From NCBI GenBank assembly GCA_028713125.1, contig JAQTOU010000006.1:62001-126000 (forward strand): a stretch of DNA of 64,000 nt, read 5' to 3'. Made by a program: the position numbers and the translations under genes. The notes below the pieces were generated by a model that saw nothing but the letters and a program-made list of their open reading frames with translations, was not told where the DNA came from and did no database searches. This stretch comes from Elusimicrobiales bacterium. Lineage in GTDB: Bacteria > Elusimicrobiota > Elusimicrobia > Elusimicrobiales > UBA9959. Below, in pieces: positions 17,404 through 26,991 of this stretch (position 1 is the first letter of the stretch; every line of letters starts with the position of its first letter).

Positions 17404-18864
17404 ATGTCACTATTGTCCCTTATAGTCGTAACTCCACTGATAGGCGCTTTGCTCATACTCGCCATCCCCGGCACGAGGACAAAGCTGATACAGGGGGTGG
17501 CCCTGGTCTTCAGCGCGCTCTGCCTGCTCCTCACCGGTTACCTCTACGCCGCCTTCGACAAGACCGTGGTAATGATGCAGTTCGTCGAGAAGTTCTCCTG
17601 GATCCCGGCTTTCAACATCAACTACTGCGTGGGCGTCGACGGGCTTTCCGTGGCCCTGGTCACCCTGACCGGCCTGCTCACGATGCTCGCCATAATCTAC
17701 TCCTTCAATATAACGGTCCGCGTGAAGGAATTCTTCTTCTGGTTCCTACTGCTCGAGGTAGGCATGCTGGGCGTCTTCGTCGCGCTGGATTTCTTCCTGT
17801 TCTACGTTTTCTGGGAGCTCACCCTGGTCCCGATGTACTTCCTTATCGGCGTGTGGGGCGGTCCCAAGAAAGAGTACGCCGCTATCAAGTTCTTCCTCTA
17901 TACCCTGTTCGGCAGCCTCCTCATGCTCCTGGGCATCCTGGCGCTCTACTTCAATTCCATGCCGCACACCTTCGACATGCTCGAGCTGATAAAGCAGGGC
18001 AGCCTGCTTCCGCGCGCCATGCAGATCTGGATCTTCCTGGCCCTCTACGTCGGCTTCGCCATCAAGATCCCGGCCTTCCCGTTCCACACCTGGCTGCCCC
18101 TGGCCCACGTCGAGGCGCCCACCGGCGTAAGCGTGATCCTGGCCGGCGTGCTCCTCAAGATGGGCACCTACGGTATCATGCGCTTCTCTTTCCCCGCGCT
18201 GCCGCAGGCCACCAAGTGGTTCATGCCTTTCCTCATCGTCATCGCCATCATAAACATCGTCTACGGCGCCTTCTGCGCCATGGCGCAGAAAGACCTTAAG
18301 AAGATGGTCGCCTATTCCTCGGTGAACCACATGGGCTACTGCATGCTGGGCATGACGGCGATGTCGGGCATCGGCTGGAACGGCGCGGTCCTGCAGATGA
18401 TCACCCACGGCCTTATCACCGGCTCTTTGTTCTTCCTGGTGGGCGTGATCTATGACCGCGCCCATACCCGCGACATCGACGCTTTCGGCGGCCTGGCCGC
18501 CAAGTTCCCCGTCTATGCCGGCCTGATGATCATCCAGGTCATGGCTTCGCTCGGCCTCCCCGGCCTTGCCGGCTTCGTCGGCGAATTCCTCTGCTTCCTG
18601 GGCGCCTTCAACGTCTGGCCCTATTACGTGGCCGTCGGAACCATCGGCATCCTAGTCACGGCGGCTTTCTTCCTGCGCATGATCGAGAAGGTCTTCCTCG
18701 GGCCCTTCAACGAGAAATGGGCCGCGCTCAAGGATATCGGTTTCCGCGAGATGGTCGCCATCGTCCCGCTGGTCATTCTTACCGTAGTTATCGGCGTCTG
18801 GCCCAAGTTCTGCCTGGACCTGATCGACCCGACCATCACTTACCTCGTAGCGATGATTAAATAA
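17404..18864 (+). CDS. nuoM: NADH-quinone oxidoreductase subunit M
   Basis: FYVFWELTLVPMYFLIGVWGG, FPFHTWLPLAHVEAPTGVSVILAGVLLKMGTYG. Confidence 0.97.
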   Translation: MSLLSLIVVTPLIGALLILAIPGTRTKLIQGVALVFSALCLLLTGYLYAAFDKTVVMMQFVEKFSWIPAFNINYCVGVDGLSVALVTLTGLLTMLAIIYSFNITVRVKEFFFWFLLLEVGMLGVFVALDFFLFYVFWELTLVPMYFLIGVWGGPKKEYAAIKFFLYTLFGSLLMLLGILALYFNSMPHTFDMLELIKQGSLLPRAMQIWIFLALYVGFAIKIPAFPFHTWLPLAHVEAPTGVSVILAGVLLKMGTYGIMRFSFPALPQATKWFMPFLIVIAIINIVYGAFCAMAQKDLKKMVAYSSVNHMGYCMLGMTAMSGIGWNGAVLQMITHGLITGSLFFLVGVIYDRAHTRDIDAFGGLAAKFPVYAGLMIIQVMASLGLPGLAGFVGEFLCFLGAFNVWPYYVAVGTIGILVTAAFFLRMIEKVFLGPFNEKWAALKDIGFREMVAIVPLVILTVVIGVWPKFCLDLIDPTITYLVAMIK

Positions 18865-18874
18865 TAGTCCGCTT

Positions 18875-20302
18875 ATGTCAAACCTGATCCTGTTGAACCC
18901 TGAAATAATACTGGCCTGCGCCGGCCTGCTCATCCTGCTGGCCGGGGCCTTTATAGGCGAGGGCCGCGCGAAGCTGCTCTTCCACCTCGGGACCATCAGC
19001 GCGGCGGCTGTGCTCGGGATGGTCGTGACGCAGGCGGTCATGGCGGCTTACGGGAACGGGACGATGTGGGTGCTCGACCCGGCGGCCCAGCTCTTCAAGT
19101 TCATAATCCTCGCCGCCACCGTTTTCACGCTCCTGCTGTCCGTGAACTATCACGCGATACAGCCCAGGCACGTCGGAACTTATACCGCGCTGGTCCTCTG
19201 GGCCAGCTGCGGGATGATGTTCCTGTCTGGCGCCATGGACCTGATCTACCTGCTGATCTCCCTCGAGCTTATCAGCATCTCCTGCTTTATCCTGACCGGG
19301 TTCGAGCAGAAGAACCCCAGGTCCGCCGAGGGCGCGATAAAATATTTCCTGATGGGCGGCCTTTCCACCGCCGTAACGATCTACGGCATCTCGCTGTTCT
19401 ACGGCGCCACCGGCACGACGAACCTGTTCAATTACGTTTCCTCGGTCGACCTCCATTTCAACGATCCCGCCTATATCATGGGCATGCTCTTCATCCTCGT
19501 GGGCTTCGGGTTCAAGATCTCTATGGTCCCGTTCCATTTCTGGGCACCTGACGCCTACGAGGGCGCCCCGACCCCCGTAACGGCTTATCTCTCCGTGGCC
19601 TCGAAGCTTGCGGCCCTCGGCGCGATGATGCGCATTTTCGCCTCCGTGATCCCGCATTACGCTATCAGCTCCACCCTGGTCATAGCCGTGCTGGCCGCCC
19701 TTACCATGACGGTCGGCAACCTGACCGCGCTTTTCCAGACCAATGTCAAAAGGCTGCTCGCTTATTCCTCTATCGCCCAGGCCGGCTATATGCTTATCGG
19801 TCTCGTCGTGGCCGACCCGATAGGCCGCGAAAGCGTCTTCTTCTACGCGCTGGCTTACCTCGTTACCAACATGGGCGCTTTCGCCGTGGCCATGGTCGTG
19901 GCCGGGAAGACCGGCTCCTACGAACTGGACGCCTACGACGGACTGGCCAGGCGCTCCCTCGGCCTGAGCATAGTGATGGTGATGTTCCTCCTGTCGCTCG
20001 CCGGCATCCCGCCGCTGGTCGGCTTCATCGGCAAGTTCTACCTGTTCGCCTCCGCCGTCAATTCCCATACTTACCTTTGGCTGGCTATCGTCGGCGTTAT
20101 TAACAGCGTCGTGTCCGTCTACTATTACATGAACATCGCCCGCAGGATGTTCTTCTCGGAGAGCAAGGACGTCTCGGCGGTCGAGACGGATATCTATACC
20201 GCAGGCGTGATCTTCATCACCTCGGCGGCCACCCTCCTGATGGGCCTGCTCCCCGAGACCTTCATGCGCATAGTCAAAGGCTGCGTTTCCTTCCATAGCT
20301 AG
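18875..20302 (+). CDS. nuoN: NADH-quinone oxidoreductase subunit N
   Basis: VPFHFWAPDAYEGAPTPVTAYLSVASKLAA, LLAYSSIAQAGYMLIG. Confidence 0.97.
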   Translation: MSNLILLNPEIILACAGLLILLAGAFIGEGRAKLLFHLGTISAAAVLGMVVTQAVMAAYGNGTMWVLDPAAQLFKFIILAATVFTLLLSVNYHAIQPRHVGTYTALVLWASCGMMFLSGAMDLIYLLISLELISISCFILTGFEQKNPRSAEGAIKYFLMGGLSTAVTIYGISLFYGATGTTNLFNYVSSVDLHFNDPAYIMGMLFILVGFGFKISMVPFHFWAPDAYEGAPTPVTAYLSVASKLAALGAMMRIFASVIPHYAISSTLVIAVLAALTMTVGNLTALFQTNVKRLLAYSSIAQAGYMLIGLVVADPIGRESVFFYALAYLVTNMGAFAVAMVVAGKTGSYELDAYDGLARRSLGLSIVMVMFLLSLAGIPPLVGFIGKFYLFASAVNSHTYLWLAIVGVINSVVSVYYYMNIARRMFFSESKDVSAVETDIYTAGVIFITSAATLLMGLLPETFMRIVKGCVSFHS

Positions 20303-20322
20303 GTTTTAGCCAGAAAACTTCC

Positions 20323-20353
20323 GCGGCCCGGCCCTCGCCGGGCTGCTTTATTT
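20323..20353 (+). terminator. Intrinsic terminator after nuoN
   Basis: GCGGCCCGGC-cctc-GCCGGGCTGC stem (one G-U) followed by TTTATTT. Confidence 0.75.
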
Positions 20354-20380
20354 GACACGCGGTTAATGAACAGGTTTAAT
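20352..20380 (+). promoter_or_regulatory. Candidate sigma70 promoter TTGACA-17 bp-TTTAAT
   Basis: Consensus -35, 17 bp spacer, upstream of cytochrome c gene and touching the nuo terminator tract. Confidence 0.65.
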
Positions 20381-20423
20381 ACTTGTATCCTCTTATATAT
20401 CCGGACGCGGAGAAAGGAAGTAT

Positions 20424-20975
20424 ATGCTTAAAGGAATTCTGATCGGGGTCGCGGCGACCGTTCTCTCCGGTATAGCAGGCGCCTACCTGTTCCTGTCCCT
20501 CGGCCTCATGCCCGCCAACGCGGACGCGAAGCCCTCCTTCATGGAAAAGTGGGCCGCTCGCAGATCGCTGCACGCCACGCTGTCGCGCGAGGCGCAGCCC
20601 GGGACCGGCCCGGTGGCCGTTAACGACGAAAGCCTGCTAGCCGGCATCCGCCTGTACGCCGCCAATTGCGCTGTCTGCCATGGCGCGGCCGACGGCAAGG
20701 CCTCCAATATCGCCCTGGGCCTGTTCCAGCGCCCGCCGCAATTCGCCAAGCACGGAGTAGAGGACGACCCCGAAGGCGAGATCCACTGGAAGATAAAGCA
20801 CGGCATCCGGCTGACCGGCATGCCCTCGTATACCGCCACGATGACCGACAGCGAGATATGGCACGTAACCGTTTTTTTAAAACATATGCAGGAGCTTTCA
20901 ATAAAAGCCGAGGCCGTCTGGAAAGCGCTGCCGAGCGCCGCGGCGCCTGTCCCGGCCTCCAAGCCCGGGAAATAA
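20424..20975 (+). CDS. Monoheme c-type cytochrome, membrane anchored
   Basis: N-terminal TM/signal, CAVCH heme motif, distal GMPSY methionine. Confidence 0.85.
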   Translation: MLKGILIGVAATVLSGIAGAYLFLSLGLMPANADAKPSFMEKWAARRSLHATLSREAQPGTGPVAVNDESLLAGIRLYAANCAVCHGAADGKASNIALGLFQRPPQFAKHGVEDDPEGEIHWKIKHGIRLTGMPSYTATMTDSEIWHVTVFLKHMQELSIKAEAVWKALPSAAAPVPASKPGK

Positions 20976-20996
20976 ACCGCTAGAAAAGCACCAGGA

Positions 20997-21392
20997 ATGA
21001 CCGACACCCTTATTTCCGACTTGCCAGAAGAGAAACGGGCGCCTGGCCGCGCGCTGCGCGTCACGATGCGCACGCTTCATATCATAAGTTTCTCCGTATT
21101 TTTCGGCGGTCTTTGGTTCGGGGTTCAACAGGCCGAACTTATGCCCTGGCTTTACGCCAGCGTCTTCACCGGCGCTGCCCTGATGGCCCTTGAGCTGCGG
21201 AAAGGTCTTGACTGGTTCCTGCAGCTTGCGGGTGGGGTCACGCTGATAAAGCTCGCGCTCCTGTGCCTCGTCCCGGTGTTCCCGGATTATAACCGCTTCC
21301 TGCTTCTGCTCGCCGTGGGATTAAGCTCTGTCGGTTCGCATATGCCGGCCCGGCTGCGCCATTTTAACTATATCAAGGGAAGCTCAATATGA
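20997..21392 (+). CDS. Small integral membrane protein, unknown function
   Basis: About four predicted TM helices; sits between cytochrome c and serpin. Confidence 0.55.
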   Translation: MTDTLISDLPEEKRAPGRALRVTMRTLHIISFSVFFGGLWFGVQQAELMPWLYASVFTGAALMALELRKGLDWFLQLAGGVTLIKLALLCLVPVFPDYNRFLLLLAVGLSSVGSHMPARLRHFNYIKGSSI

Positions 21393-22612
21393 GGAAATAC
21401 ATGATCCTGGGTTTAGCGGCCGCCGCGGTTTTCGCGGCGGGGCCTTTATTGGCCGAAACCTTGCCGGTGTCCACCGCGCCCGTAGTCCTGTCCCCGGCCG
21501 AGAAGTCTAACGCCGCCGGCTTCAGGTTCAGCGCCGGGGCGGGGGAAACCAAGGGCAACATGATCTTCTCGCCTTACGGTCTTTATTCGGCTTTTTCAAT
21601 GGCCTATGATTGCGCGCGCGGAAAGACCGCTACCGAGATAAGAAGCGTTTTTGATTTTCCCGAAGACGCCAATTCTCTCAGGCTGGAAGCCGTAGTGCTG
21701 CGCCGGAGCCTGATCAAAGCCGTAAAAGGTTTGGAGTTCAGGCGGCTCAGCACTTACTGGTACCAGAAAGGCTATGAGTTCCTGCCCGAATATGAAGCGG
21801 TGCTTAAGTCCTCTTATTCCGCCTCGGGCGAAACCGCGGATTTCAGGAATTCGCCTGAAAAGGCGCGGGCCGCTATCAATGACTGGACGGAAAAAAAGAC
21901 CGGCGGTCTGGTAACCGGGGTTTTCGAGCAGGGCGCGATTACGCTGTTCACCAGGCTGATGATCGCTAACGTCGTGACTTTCAAAGGCAGATGGCAGAAC
22001 CGATTCAGCGCGGACGTGACTTCCGAGCAGGAGTTTTCTCTAGCCGGCGGGGAAAAGGTTAAAGCGCAATTGATGTCCTTCGATAAACAGGTGAAAACGG
22101 AATATTACGAGGATGGGGACCTGCAGGCAGCCGGGCTGGATTATCTCGGCGGCAGGCTGCGGATGATAGTGCTCCTTCCCGCCCCGGGCAAGAGCGCCGC
22201 CGACCTCTTCAAAACTCTTTCGCCGGAAAAACTGGCTGAGCTAAGGAAAGCTATGTCGGCCAGGATCGAGCCTGTCCTCGTCTCCCTGCCGCGCTTTAAA
22301 ATTTCCGGGACCTGGGACCTGGCCGCCCGCCTGTCCGCTCTCGGCATGCCGGGAGCCTTCGCTGAAAACGCCGATTACTCCGGCATGACGGGCCGCAAAG
22401 GCCTTTACCTCCAGAAAGCCGTGCAGAAAGTCGTAGTTGAAGTGGACGAGGACGGCCGCGAAGCCCTGGTAGTTAAATCCAGGAAAAAGAAACGCGAACC
22501 CACCCCACAGGTCCTCAAAGCCGACCGCCCCTTCATTTTCCTGATAGAAGAAAAGCGCACCGGTCTGATCCTCTTCCTGGGCAAACTCGAAGACCCGAGC
22601 CTGGCCGTTTGA
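21389..22612 (+). CDS. Serpin family protein, secreted
   Basis: Signal peptide; NMIFSPYGLYSAFSMAYDCARGKTATEI, LMIANVVTFKGRW, KAVQKVVVEVDEDGREA hinge, ADRPFIFLIEEKRTGLILFLGKL C-terminus. Confidence 0.92.
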   Translation: MRKYMILGLAAAAVFAAGPLLAETLPVSTAPVVLSPAEKSNAAGFRFSAGAGETKGNMIFSPYGLYSAFSMAYDCARGKTATEIRSVFDFPEDANSLRLEAVVLRRSLIKAVKGLEFRRLSTYWYQKGYEFLPEYEAVLKSSYSASGETADFRNSPEKARAAINDWTEKKTGGLVTGVFEQGAITLFTRLMIANVVTFKGRWQNRFSADVTSEQEFSLAGGEKVKAQLMSFDKQVKTEYYEDGDLQAAGLDYLGGRLRMIVLLPAPGKSAADLFKTLSPEKLAELRKAMSARIEPVLVSLPRFKISGTWDLAARLSALGMPGAFAENADYSGMTGRKGLYLQKAVQKVVVEVDEDGREALVVKSRKKKREPTPQVLKADRPFIFLIEEKRTGLILFLGKLEDPSLAV

Positions 22613-22640
22613 TAACCCGGGCCTGTCCTGGTTACAAATA

Positions 22641-22670
22641 AGAAGCCCCGGTTTTCAGCCGGGGCTTCTT
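22641..22670. terminator. Bidirectional terminator between convergent serpin and HMGL genes
   Basis: AGAAGCCCCGG-ttttcag-CCGGGGCTTCT perfect stem. Confidence 0.85.
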
Positions 22671-22690
22671 CATTTCTACGCGGTCGCTGA

Positions 22691-23716
22691 TTACAATGTC
22701 AGGGGCGAGCCGCGGCCTGTGGGGGTTTTGGGGACGCGGCCGGAGTGGACGGTTTCGGAGCGGAGGCGGCGGCCGAGGATGCGCTCCGTCGCTTGGCCGA
22801 TCTCGAGGACGCGGTCTATATCGAGGCCGGTGTCTATCCCCATCTCGTCCATCATCACGGCCATGTCCTCGGAAGAGACCAGGCCGACTATGCCGGGGTC
22901 GGCGTAATAATGTTTGCCGGTCCCCGCGACCGGGCAGCCGTCCACGAAATTCGCGGGCTGGCCGCCGATGCCGCCCATCGTGCCCTCGAAATGGGTGATC
23001 CCGGCCTGGAGAGCGGCAAGCACGTTAGCCAGGCCCCAGCCCCGGGTGACGTGGAAATGAGCTACATGCTTTTTGGGGTCAGGGATATCTTTAAGCACCA
23101 TCGAGAAATAATCGAAAACCTTATCCGGCGAAGCCGACCCGTCGTGGTCGGCGTGTTCTATGTCGTCCGCTCCGATGTCCAGGAAGCGCTTCGTGAATTC
23201 CACGGCTTTCTTCAGCTCCGTGGGCCCGACGATGGGGCAGCCCCAGATGGTCGAAACTGTCCCGCAGACCTTGATCCCGTTCTCATGAGCCTTTTTGATA
23301 TAGGTCTCGCACATTTTCCAGTATTCTTCCAGGGAGAGCCCGGAATTCTTCCGGTGGTGGGCTTCGCTGGTGGAGACCATGAACAGGATCCGGTCCGGCC
23401 CCCAGCCTTTCTGCCGGGCGTCGAAGGCCCGCTCCGCGGCTTTTTCCCTGATAGTCACGGCCGTGAGCTCGACGTCCTTCAGCTTGTCTTTCAGCAGGGA
23501 GCTCTTGTGAATAGACTGCAGGAGCTGGTCGGCGTCCGCGAACTGCGGCATGCCGGCCGGGTTGCCCAGGTTGGTCACTTCCAGGCGTTTATAGCCCGCC
23601 AGGATCGATTGCTCGACGCACCAGAGCTTTGCGCGCGTAGGGATGGTTTTGGACTCGTGCTGGAAGCCATCCCGCACGGTGATATCGCCCAGCACGACTT
23701 TTTTTGGATATTTCAT
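22691..23716 (-). CDS. HMGL-family (HMG-CoA lyase-like) carboxyltransferase/lyase
   Basis: GDITVRDGFQHE, HFHVTRGWGLANVLAALQAGITHFEGTMGGIGG. Confidence 0.8.
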   Translation of the reverse strand: MKYPKKVVLGDITVRDGFQHESKTIPTRAKLWCVEQSILAGYKRLEVTNLGNPAGMPQFADADQLLQSIHKSSLLKDKLKDVELTAVTIREKAAERAFDARQKGWGPDRILFMVSTSEAHHRKNSGLSLEEYWKMCETYIKKAHENGIKVCGTVSTIWGCPIVGPTELKKAVEFTKRFLDIGADDIEHADHDGSASPDKVFDYFSMVLKDIPDPKKHVAHFHVTRGWGLANVLAALQAGITHFEGTMGGIGGQPANFVDGCPVAGTGKHYYADPGIVGLVSSEDMAVMMDEMGIDTGLDIDRVLEIGQATERILGRRLRSETVHSGRVPKTPTGRGSPLTL

Positions 23717-23726
23717 TCTTTCTCCT

Positions 23727-25169
23727 TCAGGACAGGCGCAGCAGCTCCATCCATTTATCGACCGGCATACTCTCGAATTTCACCGGGTCGGCGAAAGAGC
23801 TCATTATCGCCGAGCGCTTTTCGTCCGAATAGCGGGTCTTAAGGTTCGCATCCAGCTTCTTTACCAGCTCCGGGATGCCTTCCTTCCTCCGGCGGCGGTG
23901 TCCGATAGGATATTCCACTTCGACTTTTTCCGTGCTCGTTCCGTCCTTGAAGAAGATCTGCACGGCGTTGGAGATAGAGCGCTTGGACGGGTCCAGGTAC
24001 TCTTTGGTATAGCGGGGCTCCTCGGTCATGGTGAACTTGTCCCGGAGCGCGTCTATCCTTGGGTCCTGCGCCACTTTGTCCTCGTAATGGTCGGCCTCGA
24101 GGTTCCCGAAGATCAGGCCGATCGCCGTCATATACTGCAGGCAATGGTCGCGGTCCGCCGGGTTATGCAGCGGGCCTTTCTTATCTATGATGCGCAGGGC
24201 GGACTCGTGGGTAAGCACGCGCACTTCTTTTATCTCTTCGAGGCGGTCCTTCACCTGGTGGTGCAGCTTAACGGCGCATTCCACCGCGGTCTGGGCGTGG
24301 AACTCGGCCGGGAAAGAGATCTTGAAGAGCACGTTCTCCATCACATAGGAACCGAAAGCCTGCGGGAGGGAGAATTCTTTCCCTTTGAAAAGAACGTCGT
24401 AGAAGCCCCAGGTCTTCGCCGTCAGGGCCGAGGGGTAGCCCATCTCTCCCTGCATTGTCATCAGGGCCAGTTTCACGGCCCTGCTGCAGGCGTCGCCGGC
24501 CGCCCAGGACTTCCTGGAGCCGGTATTGGGAGCGTGGCGGTAGGTGCGGAGGCTCTGCCCGTCCACCCAGGCCTGGGAGACCGCGTCGGCTATCTGGGCG
24601 CGGGTCCCGCCGAGCAGTTTTGCTGAAAGAGCGGCGGAGGCCACTTTGACCAGCACTACATGGTCGAGGCCTACGCGGTTAAAGCTGTTCTCCAGGGCGA
24701 GGACGCCCTGTATCTCGTGGGTTTTGATGAGGGAGGTCAGAACGTCCTTCATCAGCAGGGGGGCCCCGCCTTCTTTGCGGCGCTTCTGCGAGAGATAATC
24801 GGCCACGGCGAGTATAGAGCCCAGATTGTCCGAGGGATGGCCCCATTCGGCCGCCAGCCAGGTGTCATTATAATCCAGCCAGCGTATCATTGTGCCGATA
24901 TTGAAAGCTCCCTGTATCGGGTCGAGCACGAAATCGGTACCGGGGACGCGGACGCCGCCGGGGACGGTCGTGCCGGGGACGACGGGTCCGAGGAGCTTGG
25001 CGCAAGCGGGGAAGCGCAAAGCGAGGATGCCGCAGCCAAGGCTGTCCATCAGGCAATAGCGCGCCGTATCGTAGGCTTCGGCGCTGTTTATCTTGAAATT
25101 ATCGGCATAGTCGGCTATTTTGGCTATCACCGCGTCCGTTTCGGGTCTGACATTGGATATATGGCTCAT
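23727..25169 (-). CDS. prpD: MmgE/PrpD family 2-methylcitrate dehydratase
   Basis: [49 protein letters not shown]. Confidence 0.85.
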   Translation of the reverse strand: MSHISNVRPETDAVIAKIADYADNFKINSAEAYDTARYCLMDSLGCGILALRFPACAKLLGPVVPGTTVPGGVRVPGTDFVLDPIQGAFNIGTMIRWLDYNDTWLAAEWGHPSDNLGSILAVADYLSQKRRKEGGAPLLMKDVLTSLIKTHEIQGVLALENSFNRVGLDHVVLVKVASAALSAKLLGGTRAQIADAVSQAWVDGQSLRTYRHAPNTGSRKSWAAGDACSRAVKLALMTMQGEMGYPSALTAKTWGFYDVLFKGKEFSLPQAFGSYVMENVLFKISFPAEFHAQTAVECAVKLHHQVKDRLEEIKEVRVLTHESALRIIDKKGPLHNPADRDHCLQYMTAIGLIFGNLEADHYEDKVAQDPRIDALRDKFTMTEEPRYTKEYLDPSKRSISNAVQIFFKDGTSTEKVEVEYPIGHRRRRKEGIPELVKKLDANLKTRYSDEKRSAIMSSFADPVKFESMPVDKWMELLRLS

Positions 25170-26071
25170 TTAGACTTCTCCTTGTTAAGGTTGCCGCGGA
25201 AATCACCGTAGGCTTTCTCGTCCAGCTTCGAGTAACTGTCATAATCAAGCAGGGCGTAAAGCTCCTTCCTGGTCTGCATTTTATCCAGCATCCCCGCCTG
25301 GGTCCCCTCATTGAGCAGGGTCGAATAAAAAACTTCGGTGGCTTTCATCATGGTGCGGAAAGCGCCCATGGGATAAATGACTATCTTGTAGCCAAGCTTG
25401 AAAAGCTCCTTCGAGCTCAGGAGGGGGGAGACGCCGAACTCGGTCATATTGGCCAGGAGAGGCGTTTTTACCTTCCTGGCGAATTCAGCGAATTCTTCTT
25501 TGCTGTTCAGCGCCTCGGGGAAGATCACGTCCGCGCCGGCCGCGGCGTAAGCCCTGGCGCGTTCCACGGCTTTGTCGAAGCTTTCCACGGAGCGCGCGTC
25601 GGTGCGGGCGATGATGAGGAAATTCTTATCCTCCCGGCTGAGCACGGCGGTCTTTATCTTCCTGACCATCTGCTCGACGGGGATGAGCTGCTTGCCGGAG
25701 AGGTGGCCGCAGCGCTTGGGAAAGACCTGGTCTTCGATATGGATCCCGGCTATCCCGGCCCTTTCCATCTCTTTGACGCACCTTGAAACGTTGACCGCTT
25801 CGCCGAAGCCGGTGTCGGCGTCGCAGACGCAGGGCAGGTCGGTGGCCGCGGCGATATACCCGGCCATCGTCGCGAATTCAGCGAGGGTCAGCAGTCCGAT
25901 ATCGGGAAAACCCGCGCCGTTATTGAGGCCCGCGCCGGAGATATAGACGCCTTTGAAACCGGCCTTCTGGATAAGCTTCGCGGTCAGGGCGTTGAAAGCG
26001 CCCGGAAGCATCAAACCGCCTTTTCGCACCATGGCTTTGAACTTTTTTCTCTTAAGGCTGGCCTGTTCCAT
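25166..26071 (-). CDS. prpB: Methylisocitrate lyase-like (isocitrate lyase/PEP mutase family)
   Basis: [55 protein letters not shown] overlap with prpD. Confidence 0.88.
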   Translation of the reverse strand: MEQASLKRKKFKAMVRKGGLMLPGAFNALTAKLIQKAGFKGVYISGAGLNNGAGFPDIGLLTLAEFATMAGYIAAATDLPCVCDADTGFGEAVNVSRCVKEMERAGIAGIHIEDQVFPKRCGHLSGKQLIPVEQMVRKIKTAVLSREDKNFLIIARTDARSVESFDKAVERARAYAAAGADVIFPEALNSKEEFAEFARKVKTPLLANMTEFGVSPLLSSKELFKLGYKIVIYPMGAFRTMMKATEVFYSTLLNEGTQAGMLDKMQTRKELYALLDYDSYSKLDEKAYGDFRGNLNKEKSK

Positions 26072-26989
26072 TTATTTTTCTCCCTTGAAATCCACGATAG
26101 AACCTGTTTTCATGATAGTTCCGGGCAGGTCCCGCTTGAAGAAAGCGGCCGCGTCCCGCGCCACGGCTATTATCGTCTCCAGCTTTACGTCCTTGCGGAT
26201 CCCCATCCGCTGGAAAGTGTGGACGAGGTCCTCCGTGCAGACGTTCCCCGAGGGCAGTTTTATGAAAGGGCAGCCGCCGAGCCCGCCGAAAGAGGTCTCG
26301 AAATAAGTCACGCCCGCCGCGAGCGCGAAACAGCAGTTCGTCAGGCCCAGGGCGTAGGCGTTGTGGAAGTGGCAGGAAAGCTCGGCCGCCGGGTCAAGTT
26401 CCGCCACGGCCTGGAACAGTTTTCCGACCTGGTGCGGGTTCGCGTGGCCGGCGGTGTCCGAAAGCCCCACGTTCGGCACGCCGGCCTCGAGGTATTTCTT
26501 AACTATCGTTAAAACTTTCTCTGCCGGCACGGGGCCCTCGTGGCCGCAGCCGAAAGCCGACTGCACGGAGGCCCTGACCTTTTTCCCGGCCTTAAGAGCC
26601 TCTTTCGCCATCGCGGCGATGCGCAGCGCCGCTTCGTCGGAGCCCATCCCGGTGTTCTCCCGGCTGTGGGTCTCGCTGGCCGAGGAGCCCATGCAGAAGA
26701 CCTCCACGCCGCACTTCATCCCGCGCTCCAGGCCTTTCTCGTTAAGCACCAGGGCCGAGAGCTCCGCGGTCCCCGGTTTCCCGCCCTGTCCGAAATGCCT
26801 GAAAAGCTCTTCCGTGTCCGCCATCTGCGGAACTTTATCGGCGCGCACGAAAGCGCCGAGCTGTATCTGGTCGATGCCGGAGCCGAGCAGCTCCGTCGCC
26901 CATTTTATTTTTCTTTCGAGGGGGACGAGCGACGCCTCCACCTGGATCCCGTCGCGGAGGCCGACTTCCTGGAAATAGATCTTTTTCAT
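26072..26989 (-). CDS. Hydroxymethylglutaryl-CoA lyase
   Basis: FQEVGLRDGIQVE, CHFHNAYALGLTNCCFALAAGVTYFETSFGGLGGCPF, SGNVCTEDLVH; start refined from 27166 to MKKIYFQE. Confidence 0.88.
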   Translation of the reverse strand: MKKIYFQEVGLRDGIQVEASLVPLERKIKWATELLGSGIDQIQLGAFVRADKVPQMADTEELFRHFGQGGKPGTAELSALVLNEKGLERGMKCGVEVFCMGSSASETHSRENTGMGSDEAALRIAAMAKEALKAGKKVRASVQSAFGCGHEGPVPAEKVLTIVKKYLEAGVPNVGLSDTAGHANPHQVGKLFQAVAELDPAAELSCHFHNAYALGLTNCCFALAAGVTYFETSFGGLGGCPFIKLPSGNVCTEDLVHTFQRMGIRKDVKLETIIAVARDAAAFFKRDLPGTIMKTGSIVDFKGEK

Positions 26990-26991
26990 TT

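Noticed and set aside
15565-20296. Long shadow ORFs (15565-16926 -, 17019-18299 +, 18878-20296 -)
   Set aside because: All overlap clear nuoL/M/N genes in other frames; H/R/G/E-rich without domains.
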